A stretch of 64,000 bases of DNA, from assembly GCF_029407905.1 (NCBI RefSeq), contig NC_073632.1, positions 55,972,964 to 56,036,963 of the forward strand. Direction: 5' to 3'. Position 1 is the stretch's first letter, and the number at the start of each line of letters is the position of its first letter. Shown piece after piece: positions 1 to 12,384 of this stretch. Origin of the DNA: Bubalus kerabau (lineage: Eukaryota > Chordata > Mammalia > Artiodactyla > Bovidae). Position numbers and translations under genes: made by a program. Under the pieces are notes generated by a model that saw nothing but the letters and a program-made list of their open reading frames with translations, searched no databases and was not told the DNA's origin.

Positions 1-527
1 CTCGGAAGGAAAGTTATGACCAAACTAGACAGCACATTAAAAAGCAGAGACATTACTTTGTTGACAAAGGTCTGTCTAGTCAAAGCTATTTTTTCCCAGT
101 AGTCATGTATGGATGTGAGAGTTGGACTGTAAAGAAAGTTGAGCGTCAAAGAATTGATGCTTTTGAACTGTGGTGTTGTAGAAGACTCTTGAGAGTCCCT
201 TGGACTGCAAGGAATCAAACCAGTCCATCCTAAAGGAAACCAGCTCTGAATATTCATGGGAAGGACTGATGCTAAAGCTGAATCTCCAATACTTTGGCCA
301 CCTCATGCAAAGAACTGACTCATTGGAAGAGACCCTGATGCTGGGAAAGATTGAAGGCCGGAGGAGAAGGGGATGACAAAGGATGAGATGGTTGGATGGC
401 ATCCACCGACTCAATGGACATGAGTTTGAGCAAAGTCAGGGAGATAGAGAAGGATGGGGATCTTGGAAAGCTGCAGTTCACGGGGTTATAAAAAGTCAGA
501 TACAACTTAGTGATTGAACAACAACAG
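1..527 (+). mobile_element. BovB LINE 3' end, cut by window start
   Basis: Sense-strand BovB 3' sequence. It matches the other copies here from the GGAAGGAAAGTTATGACC block through the conserved ATGTATGGATGTGAGAGTTGG block to the terminal TGATTGAAC tail. It carries stops and indels (for example GGGGATGACAAAGG), so it is dead. Confidence 0.9.
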
Positions 528-530
528 GGA

Positions 531-1387
531 CTTCAGTACTATCTGTTATGTTTTATAACCTTTATGCTAAAATAAACTTAAAACAAAGTCAACAAACATG
601 TTAACAGTTGCCACTTTGTGTCATGGGAAATTATAAATAAATTTACAGTTCTATGTTTTAGTGATTTTCCTCAAATTAAAAAAATAATAACAATAACAAT
701 ATTACCCTTGCCTAACTTTTTAAAACTGAAATACCAGAATGCTTCCAGTAGAATGCAAACTTGAGGCATCATGCTATCAAAATTCAAAAGCTATGGTACA
801 AGTTAATTCCCATTTAGTAGAAACTGGCTTTTGACTTAGGCTTCCCATTTCTGTGATAATACCTGGAGACTTTTTAAGTTCCTTGATAAACAAATGTTTG
901 ACTTCCTCCCTGGTATATAATAAAAGAGCAATCAGAAGGCAAGGCAAAGTACAGTGAAGTCCTCTCAGGCTAATTTATGAAGTATAAAAGCCTTGATAGT
1001 GTTAAACACCAACTGTGTTGTTGAGCCAGCATGCAGGGAAGCAGTCAGGCAGCTGGGAACCATTACATCACTGGCTATAAAAATTATGTAAAAGAAGAGG
1101 GAATTAGGTCCTAAAAGACTACCCACTTTGTAATACTTGTTTTATAAACTATAACCTATTTTTTCTCATTCTTTTCTTAATCTGTCAAATGCTTTCAAGT
1201 TATGTTTGATTTTAAAATTTCGGTGGGCTCTTTAGAAGTGTGAAATGATCAGGAAAAGCCTTGGTGATCCGAGTTCCAACATGGAACCCTGTAGGCAAAC
1301 TTTAAACAGGGAACAAGGTGAAAGAGCTTAAGGACTGCATGAATCACCAGGTGTCAGGGGACAGTGAGAAATAAATTAGATGTCAAC
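531..1387. other. Intron, no gene seen
   Basis: AT-rich non-coding sequence. I recognise no repeat family or ORF of interest. Confidence 0.6.
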
Positions 1388-1397
1388 ATGTGTATTT

Positions 1398-1727
1398 AAC
1401 ATGTTGGGATTCCCTGGTAGCTCACTGGTAAAGAATCTGCCTGCAATGCAGGAGACCCTGGTTTGATTCCTGGGTTAGGAAGATCCTCTGTAGAAGGGAT
1501 AGGCTACCTAATCCAGTATTCCTGAGTTTCCCCAGTGGCCCAGCTGGTAAAGAATCTGCCTGCAATGCAGGAGACCTTGATTCAACCCCTGGGTTGGGAA
1601 GATCCCTTGGAGAAGTAAAAGGCTACCCACTCCAGTATTCTGGCCTGGAGAATTCCATGGACTATATAGTCCATGGGGTCACAAAGAGTCCGACTCTTAG
1701 TTGGACTACTGAGCGACTTTCACTTAT
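1398..1727 (+). mobile_element. Bov-tA SINE with two tRNA-like heads
   Basis: Two consecutive tRNA-derived heads (each with TAAAGAATCTGCCTGCAATG) at about 1406 and 1526 precede a single Bov-A body ending GAGCGACTTTCACTT. The 10-bp target duplication ATGTGTATTT is seen at 1388-1397 and 1728-1737, so the whole dimer inserted as one unit. Confidence 0.9.
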
Positions 1728-1737
1728 ATGTGTATTT

Positions 1738-3590
1738 GAAAGTTTATACTACAATCTATCAGTATCTCTGCAGTACTTTGAGTGACCCGGCTTTGAGAAA
1801 ACACTAGTGATTAAAGAAGAATATGACTATAATGTGTAGGTACATTCCTAAAGAAGAGGCAGGGAGTACATAATAAAGACATAGTAAGGTGGCAAGTGTC
1901 TGAACTAAGTTGGCGAGTGTAAAACTGGAAGATAGGGACAGATCTGAGGCCTATTTTTAGCCTGCACAAAAAGAGACTTGACATCCTGCTTTATTAGCTT
2001 ATGTATGGATATTTACCAGCACATCTTCCTAGATTCCCACTGCTAAGGCAAACATCATCCAAGATTGGAAAGTAATGCAACTGCCCTTACCTCCTTTAAA
2101 GAGTCCCATAATAATATGTGCTGCTAGTTTATTGTAGCTTAGATGTTTCCCTTCAAACTTATGAATAACTCTAGCTGGATTTATGAATAACATACAACAG
2201 CTGTCTCATGAGCCCGCAAATGAGTTATCAGCCATAAGAAATTCATAGCCTAGAGCTACAAGTAAATGTATGCTCAACTTATTACAATAGTTGCATCACC
2301 AAGTTTCTGTGTACTCATCTCTACTGCCAGGTTCAATAGCTAAGCTTGATTTTAATAATGAAAAACTTGATCAAATATTTCATAAAATATTATACAAAAA
2401 GCTGTGATGCTTTAATTTCCTGAGGAAAATGTGTCACTGTTTATTTTGTTCCTTGGAGCTTGAACAGACACTCTCACTGGGGCCCTTGGAAGATAATATA
2501 AGAAGAAAAGAATTTGGAAAATACATTGCATATTCTCTAAGGAGAAAGGTGTTTGAGCGTAACATTTGTTGCGGCACACTATGGACTATTTATGTCATTC
2601 TTTCATTCTTGAATACGAAACACTTTCTCTCATCCTATTATTTGTGTCTCCTATTTGTTTTCAGTATATTTGAAGCACATGAATACTACCATGAATGTAC
2701 CTCAATACCAGAGGATTTACGGAAGCAATGAACTGATACAGTAAAATCGTGTCCTGATGTAGATTTTAATCAGTTTGGTGCCTCGCAAAATTTTCAGTTT
2801 TTATAGCTGCCCAGAACATTTCAAATAGAATGGCCCAACAATTATCATAAAAACTCAGATGATGGCTAACTTGATGAATATTCCTCTTAGCATTAAAATA
2901 CTAAAAAGAGTAGGTCATCTATGTTAATGAAAAACTGCATAGATTTTACTTCATTTTCTCTGCAATAGTATCTACTATTAATATATTCCATGAAACATTC
3001 AAATAATATGACTCTGGAAAATTTTTCTTTTAAAAATATATATTTGAGAAATGTCTGTTTAAAGGATTAAAGCAAGGAAGATAAACCTTTTAACATTCAG
3101 TCATACATTTAACTCAAATTTGACACAATACCAAATTATACAATAAATATAAGAAGATCCAAAAACATTTTGACTTTTCCAATAATGATTTATTTGTTTT
3201 AAAAATAATATTAAATAGAAATTTTCAAAAGAATTAGGTGTCCCTGCTTTGCTAAACATTTCTCCCCTTTATCCTACCTATTAGTAATCTAACATTGGAT
3301 TTGATTTCCTATCAATTCTTCCCTATGTTTAATTAATTCTAATATAAAACTACCATTCACAAGACATGGATCATTTAGGTAGGAAAGCACTGAGATATTG
3401 GAACATTGAAGGTTCCAATGAATAAATTTTACATTAAAACTTAACACTAATTTTACTATGATTTAATATAACACTAATATCAATAGCAGCTATAATCCCT
3501 ACATCTTTCTCATTATATAGTGCCTAAATGTTATGCTTTTTAGTCTTCAAAAGTAATACTCATAACTATAATAAAAACAGAATAAGAAGA
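1738..3590. other. Intron, no gene seen
   Basis: AT-rich sequence. A 100-codon open stretch on the plus strand (2429-2731) has no recognisable domain and no splice context, and is probably chance. Confidence 0.6.
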
Positions 3591-3599
3591 GACGAACTT

Positions 3600-3830
3600 T
3601 GAATTTATTAGTTCAAACTTATATCTCTGTTTCTTGATTATCTATTATTTGTCATATACTGCATTAGAAAACATATGTGTGTATATAATTCATAATTATT
3701 AATATGATATTATAACTATTTTCTTTTTGAGAAGACTAAGGCTTAGAGAGTTTGAAGCAATGGGACCAACGCATATATAGTGAAAAAATTAGGACCTGAA
3801 CCAACATCTGTCTCACCAAGTACTTACTAG
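3600..3830 (+). repeat. MIR-like SINE fragment (old)
   Basis: The block GAGAAGACTAAGGCTTAGAGAG followed by a GACCTGAACC stretch resembles the MIR core (gaggaaactgaggc… and …ggatttgaacc). It is diverged. Confidence 0.5.
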
Positions 3831-4299
3831 GACACTTTCTGTGCAGTCCTGTTTTGGAAATGATGGGGGAGGAAGGTGTGTTAAGGGAAAAAGCTTATCA
3901 TTTTCCAAAGACTAACAAGGCTTCAGGGAGCCACTCTCTCCTAATAACTTTCTGAGGTTGTCTTCATATTGCACCACCAAGAATGGTCCCTAGTTATATT
4001 AAAATAAATTTAGAGATCATATCAAACCCTATACATTGAGGATCCTCTCAAGAATAAATGAGAGAAAAGAAGTGGGTAAAAGCAGTTATTACCAAAATAG
4101 ACTTCCAACTGTTAGGGCAAATTAAAATTAAACATAAGAGACTCAATCCTCTCTACTGAAAATTATCAGAGACCCTTCCCCTTTTCTTAGAACATTTATT
4201 TAAGAAAACTTATAATCTTAAGTCTGGTCTCTCTCTCTTTTTAGCATTTATGAAAAAGTGAAAGTTAGTCAATCAGTCTATTAACCTTTGTTGCTTTTC

Positions 4300-4490
4300 A
4301 GTGCTGAGTTGTGTCCAGTTCTTTGCAACTCCATGTGTGTGTTTGTCATTCAGTTGCTTCCAGCTCTTTGCAACCCCATGGACTGTAGCCTGCCAGGTTC
4401 CTATGTCCATGGAGTTCTCCAGGCAAGAATACTGGAGTGGGTTTCCAGTTCCTTCTCCAGAGAAGCTTCCCCACCCAGAGATCCAAACCA
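4300..4490 (-). mobile_element. Bov-A/tA SINE fragment with repeated 3' end
   Basis: The reverse-oriented 3' motif (gagttgtgtcc…ctttgcaac) starts at about 4305 and starts again at about 4350. The body continues to about 4490 without a tRNA head. The next SINE follows directly. Confidence 0.75.
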
Positions 4491-4703
4491 TGCTGTTGCT
4501 GTGCTTAGTCACTCAGTCGTGTCCGACTCTTTGCAACCCTATGGACTGTAGCCCGCCAGGTTTCTCTGTCCATGGGATTCTCCAGGCAAGAATACTGGTG
4601 TGTTGCCGTGTCCTCCTCCAGGGATCTTTCCAACCCAGGGATTGAACCCAAGTCTCTGGCATTGCAAGCAGATTCTCTACCGTCTGAGCCACCAAGGAAG
4701 CCC
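4491..4703 (-). mobile_element. Bov-tA SINE
   Basis: A complete reverse copy: CACTCAGTCGTGTCCGACTC at the left (3' end) through to the tRNA head ending ACCAAGGAAGCCC at the right. The conserved body includes caggcaagaatactgg. Confidence 0.9.
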
Positions 4704-4869
4704 TTGGAACTCCATAGACTGCATTAATCTTTACAAGTCAGGTAAGCCTCTTGCCAGGTTTCCCACTGGAGGATGCCTTTTTTAAGGACCTTTGAAGTAA
4801 CTATTTGAAATGGAATCACCAGGGGTGGGAGAGAGGCTCAAAAAGGAAGGGATATAAGTATATATATAT

Positions 4870-4960
4870 ACATATTTGATTCACTTTGTTGTACAGCAGA
4901 AAATAACACAACATTGTAAAACAATTATATTCCAATAATAAAAATGTTAAAAAAAGGAAT
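4870..4960 (+). repeat. L1 3' end fragment
   Basis: GATTCACTTTGTTGTACAGC followed by acaacattgtaaaacaattat and an A-rich tail is the typical artiodactyl L1 3' terminus. Confidence 0.7.
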
Positions 4961-5113
4961 AGAATCACCCAGGAGGAGTGCATCCTAACTCCAAATTTCT
5001 GTGGAAATTTCTGTGGATGAGTGCCTAAAAACTACCTGCTGTCATAAAGGTATGAGAAGCTTGTTCTTCTACAGTATATTGGGCAGTATAAAGCCAATTA
5101 TCTAACACAGATG

Positions 5114-5292
5114 GTTAGCCCAGTTTAGTTCAATCACTCAGACATTTCTGACTCTTTGCGATCCCATGAACTGCAGCACGCCAGGCTTCCCTGTCCATCA
5201 CCAACTCCCAGAGCTTGCTCAAACTCATGTCCATCAAGTCGGTGATGCCATCCAACCATCTCATCCTCTGTCATCCCCTTTTCCTCCAGTTA
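5114..5292 (-). mobile_element. BovB LINE 3' end fragment
   Basis: Reverse copy running from the terminal repeat (cagtttagttcaatcactcag) through ccatcaccaactcccagag to cctctgtcatccccttttcc. Strongly 5' truncated. Confidence 0.88.
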
Positions 5293-6000
5293 CTAAACAA
5301 ATTTAATATGAACTATGTGTGATGAGTAGTACTTTCAAGACTTCTTGAGGACTAGTTGTTTCTCTTCAGAACACATATGTACTATAATGGGTTGCGTCTG
5401 CTTGGCTATATAAAAGGCTGATTTTTTTTCTGTCTTTGCTATCTCTTAGCAAATTGCCTACAGTGCACATCACATTCCAGTTTAATGTTTTTCCATAATA
5501 TTATTTTCTTTTTCTTCTATCTTTGTGGAGACATTTTCTGGGTTGGAGGAAGATATTATTTGTAATTACATTTCTCCATCACAACACCTGAATAAATACA
5601 GCCTCTTTTTGGTTATGCCCCCTCTACTCGACCATAAATTCAAGAAAGTCTACAAAACTGGATTGGCGCATATCCCGTATAAGATAAATATCACTTGCTT
5701 CTGCCCCCCAAGTTCACATACAAATGATAAGTACCATAATTCAGATGCGGCTGACTCTAGCCCACAATTTTAGATGTGGACATATGATCCAGGTGGGGAC
5801 ATTCCACTAACCACCTCTGCAGTCCCAGCCTTATGGCTTAGTTCACAGATGGGGACATGGTCCTAGTTGGCCCAGTGACACCTCTCCCCCCTCACCCCAA
5901 CAAACTAAAAATAGGTTTTGCCGAAACTTTGGCTAAAGGAGATCACTCTCTTCTTAGAAGGAGGACTCTAAGAAATAGGCAAACCTAGATTTCTCAGCTT
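5293..6000. other. Intron, no gene seen
   Basis: Unique-looking sequence with an 82-codon chance ORF at 5525-5773. No family recognised. Confidence 0.55.
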
Positions 6001-6004
6001 CAAT

Positions 6005-6209
6005 ACTACTGGTATTTGGAGCAAGTAACATTTTGTTCTGAAGGCCTAAGTACATTATTCAGAGGCTAGTATTTCTAGCCTCTACCCCTTAGTGACAGCA
6101 GCAACAGCCCTCCCGCCTCCTTAAATTGTGACAATAAATATGTCCCCCAACATTGTCAAATGTCTCCTGGAAAAAAAAAGAAATTGCCCCGAGTTGAGAA
6201 CTACTGGCC
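6005..6209 (-). mobile_element. MER20-like hAT DNA transposon relic
   Basis: CAACATTGTCAAATGTCTCC, followed by gaaattgcccc and gttgagaactactgg, is the terminal part of MER20 (non-autonomous hAT-Charlie) in reverse. The upstream part is more diverged. Confidence 0.7.
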
Positions 6210-6503
6210 TAGCACCAACTTGAGCCACCTTTTTGTCACCATGTATAAAGAAAGTGTTTAAGAATAAAATCAATAAAGAGAGTAAAGCCAAGAGATAACA
6301 AGGCAGTGAAAGAGAGACCAATGTATGCAATGGCCTGCTTTAAGCCCCTGGAAGTGAAGTGAAAATCACTGTTGGATGTTTGTTGTAATGCAGGGGCTTT
6401 AAAAAAAGTGTTTGTATAAGCTCTATTTAGCCAAGGTTCGTACACTTGCAACTCATATAGCCCCAATTGATATTAAAACTAATGTACAGCTTTGTTATTG
6501 TTA

Positions 6504-6594
6504 AATCTCTAAGCTGTGTCTGAGTCTTTTGAGACCCCAGGGACTGCAGCCCACAGGGCTTCTCTGTCCACGGGATTTCCCAGACAAGAACACT
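6504..6594 (-). mobile_element. Bov-A SINE fragment
   Basis: Short reverse piece containing ctgtgtctgagtc, gactgcagcccacagggct and cagacaagaacac. Diverged and truncated. Confidence 0.75.
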
Positions 6595-6967
6595 ATACAA
6601 ATTACATGCAAGTAAATAGTATAGATATTAAGTTGATAATTAAAATGTAATGGTGTTATACAATAAGAATTATGTGGAAACTCATTGCAGGTGGAATTGC
6701 TGGGGTCAAGTGAGGAAGCCTCACTGGTGAAGTGTTCCTGAAGCAAAAGTAGTTTGGATCAGGTGAGCTAGATGGGGGTTGAGGAGAGTTCTGGAGACAG
6801 AAAACTAGACTGGAGGCAAAGGAGAACAAGAATGAAAAAAGCCCACATGTGGGTGGAGAGAGCAGAGCAGATGAAAATATACAAAGGTGTGTCAGTTAGA
6901 GTTTCAACAGAAAATAGGTGCACACTCATATGAGGATACATGAGCAGGATTTATTTACAAAAGGACT

Positions 6968-7157
6968 AACAGATTCTCAAACTTCAGAGAACATCAGAAT
7001 ATCATCAGGGAGGCTTGTCAAAATAGAGAGTGCCAGATTTCACCACAGTTTCAGATCAGGTAGGTCTAGAGTGGGACCTGAAAATGTGAATTTTCAACAC
7101 GTTTGAAAGTGATACTGATTCTGCGGGTCTATGGAATATACTTTGAGAACTACTGGT
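6968..7157 (+). mobile_element. MER5A-like hAT DNA transposon relic
   Basis: The order gattctcaaactt, catcagaatatcatcaggga, tcaggtaggtctagagtggg and ctttgagaactactgg follows MER5A from end to end, including the inverted terminal ctcaaact/gagaactac. Confidence 0.75.
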
Positions 7158-7549
7158 AAAGGGAATTTTAAGGAATGGTGTAAGAACCCAAAGCCATTAG
7201 CAGCTAAGCTGTAACCACCCCTAAGATCAGAATAAACACAACTATGTAGGGTATAAACTGGAACTGAGAGCAGAACAGAGATTTGTGTAGAGCAGACATG
7301 ATTGCAAGAAACTGGCATACAATGTGAGGACACAAGCCAATCTAAGACACTATCTCAGAGAATGGAACAAGGAGCAAAATAAATACCCTAACCTTACTCT
7401 CCTCTCTGACTTGGACCTTTGGTTGGGAAGCTCTGTTGATTTATTTTATGTAGAACAACCTCCCAATACAGAAAGCAGGGTGGAGAAGGTCTGAGAGTCT
7501 GTCTGAAGGGTCAAAAAGATTTCCACAAGAGATAAGCAATAATTAATGC

Positions 7550-7882
7550 AGTTCAGTTGCTCAGTTGTGTCCGACTCTTTGCGAGCCCATGAACTGCAGC
7601 ACACCAGGCCTCCCTGTCCATCACCAACTCCCAGAGTCCACCTAAACCCATGTCCATTGAGTCGGTGATGCCATCCATCCATCTCATCCTCTGTCGTCCC
7701 CTTCTCCTCCTGCCCTCAATCTTTCCCAGCATCAGGGTCTTTTCAAATGAGTCAGCTCTTCGCATCAGGTAGCCAAAGTATTGGAGTTTCAGCTTCAACA
7801 TCAGTCCTACCAGTGAACACCCAGGACTGATCTCCTTTAGGATGGACTGGTTGGATCTCCTTGCAGTCCAAGGGACTAGGGC
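7550..7882 (-). mobile_element. BovB LINE 3' end fragment
   Basis: Reverse copy from the terminal cagttcagttgctcagttg through ccatcaccaactcccagag to ctccttgcagtccaaggga. Truncated and coding-dead. Confidence 0.92.
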
Positions 7883-8024
7883 TTGTAAATATATTATATA
7901 ATTGGTCCTATATCCTTCAGACAGTGAAAACTACTGAGAGATTGTGTGCAAAGGAGAGGCATGATCAGATTTCTCTTTCTTAAACAAGACTCTAGTTGAA
8001 GATATGAATAGATACCAGATTAGA

Positions 8025-8239
8025 GAGCTTCCCTGGTGGCTTAGATGGTAAAGCATTTGCCTGCAATGCAGGAGACCTGGGCTTGATCCCTAGGTCAGGA
8101 AGATACCCTGGAGAAGAGGATGGCTATCCACTCTAGTATTCTTACCTGGAGAATTCCATGGACAGAGGACCCTGGGAGGCTATACAGTCCATGGGGTAGC
8201 AAAGAGTCAGACACAACTGAGCGACTAAAGACACTTTCA
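8025..8239 (+). mobile_element. Bov-tA SINE with target duplication
   Basis: Full-length: tRNA head gcttccctggtggcttagat, body and 3' end ctgagcgactaaag. A perfect 10-bp target duplication CCAGATTAGA is at 8015-8024 and 8240-8249. Confidence 0.94.
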
Positions 8240-8249
8240 CCAGATTAGA

Positions 8250-9445
8250 AGGAAACAATTCTCATATGGGGCTCTTAATCCATGTAACAATGGAGCTGGA
8301 GAGAAGTGGGTAGCTTTCAGAATCATTTAAGCAGCACACTTAATATACATTGCAAACATGATACTAAATTTTTGGCTTGGGAAAACTACTGAACTGTTCA
8401 TGCCACATATTGATATATGAAACTCTTTAGAAGGAACAGATTCAGAAGAAATGAATAATACCTTCAGCCTGGAACATGCTTCCTTTGAGGTGCTTATGAG
8501 ACATTCACATGGAAAATATACCAGAGGTAGTTAGATATATGGGTTGAAAGCTCAGGGCTGAAGATACAGAATGGAGAAATTTCAGAATGAGAATGGTAAT
8601 CAAGCTCTGAAAGAGGATAATTTTATCTAAGAAAAGTAAGGAGTGGGAGAAGTTCAGGGTGTTGATTAGTAGTTCAGTTACTACTTTACATTGAAATTAG
8701 CATATTCATGAACATGCAAACTAAGTTGAGGTGGTACAAGGAAAAATACACTGACTACAGTCATCATTCTAGTTTAATGTGACATATGCTAAACATTAAA
8801 AACTAAGGCTAAGCCAACAGTATGTGTCATGAGGAAAGTATCAAGAAAGGGTATATTGAAATAGGATAGTACTTTAGCACAGAAAAAAATAGAAAGTGAA
8901 GTGACAGGTATGACACTGAGGATAAAATGATTAAGTAACTTAAAAGCTTCATCAATAGTCTCAGCTCAATACCAAAAATACTTTTTGAGAAATAAATATC
9001 AAATAATAAAACCTTCCTTACTATCCCTTCATTTGGTGTATTGTTATCTTTTATGCCATAGCTCTATTCATATAACCTAACCTTCATTTTCTACTTTATA
9101 GTTCTCTTAAAGAAACATGTAGGTACAAAATCAAGAAAAAATAAATTCTAGAAACATAAAACTTCTAATCAATTTTGAATCTCAAAAAACTTAAATAAAA
9201 GAACATTAATTAAGCACACATGACAAATATAAAGCATAAAGGGATTGGTTTGGCATAAAGGCATTAGTGATATAACATTTTTGTGTTTTGACTAAAATAA
9301 AAGTCTCCCATAAGTTAGTTATTCATATAACTCTATAGCAAATATTCATCGTATTGGTCTGTATAGCATCCAGTCCACTTTCTTCAAGTATAAGCAACCT
9401 AATTTTCCTCTAAAAACCCAGTTTCCCAACTCTATATAGTTTTAA
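8250..9445. other. Intron, no gene seen
   Basis: AT-rich sequence. The part next to the SINE may belong to an old L2 copy (motif gaggcatgatcagatt at about 7957). Nothing else is recognised. Confidence 0.5.
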
Positions 9446-9631
9446 TCTTCACTGGTGGTCCAGTGGTTGAGAATCCACCTTCCAATGCAATGAAAGTGGG
9501 TTTGATCCTTTGTCAGGGAACTAAGGTCCCACAAACCCCAGGGGAAACTACGAAGATCCCTCATGCTGCATGAGGGATGCAGATGCAGCCCTGATGCAGC
9601 CAAAAATTAATTAATTAATAATTAATTAAGG
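9446..9631 (+). mobile_element. CHR-2-like tRNA-Glu SINE
   Basis: Contains cactggtggtccagtggttg, ttgatcctttgtcagggaac, aaggtcccaca and an AATTAATT-rich tail, the layout of the CHR-2 SINE of cetaceans, hippos and ruminants. A small hairpin CCTCATG-ctg-CATGAGG lies at 9559-9577. Confidence 0.8.
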
Positions 9632-9733
9632 TATTGACCCTACCTCCTAGTTTCTTGTGAGTATATTCCTAGAATAATCAATGAGAATACCATTTCCCTC
9701 TGAATTGGATAACTGGCACAGAATTTAGTTTAT

Positions 9734-9852
9734 GAAATGGCAACTCACTCCAGTATCTCTTGCCTGGGAAATCCCATGGACAGAGGAGCCTGGTGGGCTA
9801 CAGTCCATGGGGTCACAGAGAGTTGGGCAGAACTGAAGTGACTTAGCACTCA
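9734..9852 (+). mobile_element. Bov-A SINE monomer
   Basis: Body only (gaaatggcaactcactccag … gacttagcactcac), with no tRNA head, next to a second SINE. Confidence 0.85.
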
Positions 9853-9863
9853 CAAAGGTCAGG

Positions 9864-10077
9864 AAGGGGCTTCCCCAATAGTTCAGCAGGTAAAGAATCT
9901 GTCTGCAATGCAGGAGACACAGGAGATGTGGGTTTGATCCCTGGGTTGGGAAGATCCCCTGGAAAAGGAAATGGCAACCCACTCCAGTAGTCTTGCCTGG
10001 AGAATCCCCCAGACTGAGGACCCTTCCAAACAGGTGTAAACAACTGGACATGACTGAGTGACTACCCACACACACAT
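9864..10077 (+). mobile_element. Bov-tA SINE
   Basis: Head (cttccccaatagttcagcagg) and body are present, with a CA-rich tail. A probable short target duplication (aGGTCAGG) occurs on both sides. Confidence 0.88.
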
Positions 10078-10392
10078 AGGTCAGGCAAATAAAACTGAAT
10101 TTGGAGTTTTTGATAAAATTATACCTTATGGGTGTTCTATTTCTACCTAGATGGTTAATCTAGAACTGCTGGTAGCAATTGTTGTTGTCACCTATTGAGA
10201 AGCACATGTCTAAGAGTAAGACAAATATAAGGAAGTGAGAACTAAATTGAGGCAAAAGATAAGAGAAATGAACTATTAATATTCTAAATCTAGCCACACT
10301 ACCTCTAGACTTCACAGAGATGCAAACCAGTAAATTACTTAAACCACCTTGAGTTAGGTTTATGAAAGTTATTGTTATATTAATATAAACTA

Positions 10393-10920
10393 ACGGAAGG
10401 AAAGTTATGACCAACCTAGATAGCATATTCAAAAGCAGAGACATTACTTTGCCAACAAAGGTCCGTCTAGTCAAGGCTATGGTTTTTCCAGTGGTCATGT
10501 ACGGATGTGAGAGTTGGACTTTAAAGAAAGCTGAGTGCTGAAGAATTGATGCTTTTGAACTGTGGTGCTGGAGAAGACTCTTGAGACTCCCTGGGACTGC
10601 AAGGAGATTCAACCAGTCCATCTTAAAGAAGATCAGTCCTGGGTGTTCATTGGAAGGACTGATGCTGAAGCTGAAACTCCAATACTTTGGCCAATCATGT
10701 GAAGAACTGACTCATTAGAAAAGACCCCGATGCTGGGAGGGATTGGGGGGAGGAGGAGAAGGGGATGACAGAGGATGAGATGGCTGGATGGCATCACCAA
10801 CTCGATGGACATGAGTTTGGGTAAACCCAGGAATTGGTGATGGACAGGGAGGCCTGGCGTGCTGCAATTCATGGGGTTGCAAAGAGTCGGACACAACTGA
10901 GTGACTGAACTGAACTGAAC
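10393..10920 (+). mobile_element. BovB LINE 3' end
   Basis: Sense copy from ggaaggaaagttatgacc through tacggatgtgagagttgg to the tail ctgaactgaac. Indels and stops break the reverse-transcriptase tail. The reverse strand shows a 153-codon shadow ORF that is not a gene. Confidence 0.93.
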
Positions 10921-11115
10921 ATACAGTTTAAGGTTTTATATTTGATCCCAAATCATGTATATGTTCATCATCTTTCAATGTATTTTACAAAGTTAAAACA
11001 TAAATGTCCCATATAAAGAGAATGTGTGAGAAATAATTGATCAAGTCTAGGAGTTCAGGAACTTACAGAGTAAATTCCAAGTCATTAAAAGAAATATACT
11101 GACATTTTGAAGAAA

Positions 11116-11300
11116 ATTGGGGTTTCCTTGTCGCTCAGCTGGTAAAGAATCTGCCTGCAATGCAGGAGACCTGGGAAGATCCTCTGCAGAAGGGAAAGGC
11201 TACCCATACCATTATTCTGGCCTGGAGAATTCTGTGGATTGTATAGTCTATGGGGTTGCAAAGAGTTGGACACGACTGAGCAACTTTCATTGACTTCATG
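11116..11300 (+). mobile_element. Bov-tA SINE, internally deleted
   Basis: Head ggtttccttgtcgctcagct and 3' end cgactgagcaactttcattg are present. The B-box side of the head is shortened (gagacctgggaagatcc lacks the usual ttcgatccctgggtt). The 9-bp duplication TTGAAGAAA is at 11107-11115 and 11301-11309. Confidence 0.88.
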
Positions 11301-11749
11301 TTGAAGAAATTTTAAAATGGTAATCTGTTCCTAACCATTGTCTAATATCCCTTTCTTGACAGAGATAGGTAGATAGCTAGATAGATCTCCTTTATTCTTT
11401 TTCTTGATGATGAACTTTGTAATTAATGGCAAAGTATCTTCAAAATGTTTTGAAAATTGCCTATATTTGCTACTTCCAGTAAGAATTTTTATTTAGGATA
11501 CAACTCACAATGTTTTTTAAAAGAAAATTATTTAAATAACTTTGCAGAATTCTTTACAATAATTATGTGCCTTAATATTAAGGAAAATGTAAATATGCTT
11601 AAATGTTACAAAACACATAGTCAAATATTATGTTATGATGTTTAAAAAAGTTTTTTCAAATAGATGAATTAACACTGCCAACTGACAAATTATGAAATAA
11701 TGTTTTCCTGACCAAGAATAAATGCCTGAATTATTTCTTAAAAAATAAA

Positions 11750-11890
11750 ATATCTAGGGGGGCTCAGAATGGGGAACACATGTACACTCATGGCTGATTC
11801 ATGTCAATGTATGTCAAAAACCACTACAATATTGTTAAGTAATTAGCCTCCAGTTAAAATAAACAAATTAAAAATAAATAAATAAATAAA
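11750..11890 (+). repeat. L1 3' end fragment
   Basis: The sequence ggctgattcatgtcaatgta … ccactacaatattgttaag … cagttaaaataaa with an AAATA-rich tail is the artiodactyl L1 3' UTR end. Confidence 0.75.
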
Positions 11891-12384
11891 ATATCTGTCA
11901 TTCTGCTCTAATATGCTTAATATTCTTGCTTTATTTTTATATAGTATTTGATTCTAGATTTTTTTGTACAGATATCTTTCATCTTTAAAGACAATAAATA
12001 TCTTATCCTAGTACAGAAAATTTTTATCATGAAATTTAGAATTTGTACCACCTATTCTCTCCATTGATTAGAAAGCTAGTATTATGAAAGTGAAAAAGAA
12101 ATTTATTATTAAAAAACTGAATTCCATCTTATAAATCAAGACCAAAACTTCAAGATATTAAACCACTAACTACTAGTTAATTTAAGATAGACACATGTCT
12201 CTAATAGAATTATATTCATCCCTTATATTCTTTATGCTTGACAAAAATAATATATACTTTGAATAACATTATTGAAAAAGTAAATACATCACTGTTCTTT
12301 GACTTTATTAACCCTTGACCATCAAAAAAAGGTAAATCTAATAAACATCTTCCAAAGGTAGTAATAATGAGAAAAGGGACTTAC
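11891..12384. other. Intron downstream of the S1 exon, no gene seen
   Basis: AT-rich sequence leading away from the strong GTAAGT donor. No repeat recognised. Confidence 0.55.

Larger units (their letters stand above)
1..12384 (-). other. GRIK2: GRIK2 intron, partial (5' part of the next downstream intron)
   Basis: This sequence follows the strong GTAAGT donor at 12384 and runs off the window. The following GRIK2 exon was looked for and not found, so this intron is longer than 12.3 kb. Confidence 0.85.

Noticed and set aside
1406..1480. tRNA-like sequences in many places
   Set aside because: These are SINE heads derived from tRNA, with degenerate stems and attached bodies; they are not functional tRNA genes.
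10160..10621. 153-codon minus-strand ORF resembling a membrane protein
   Set aside because: The N-terminal half is antisense BovB and the hydrophobic remainder is AT-rich intron. No conserved family is seen.
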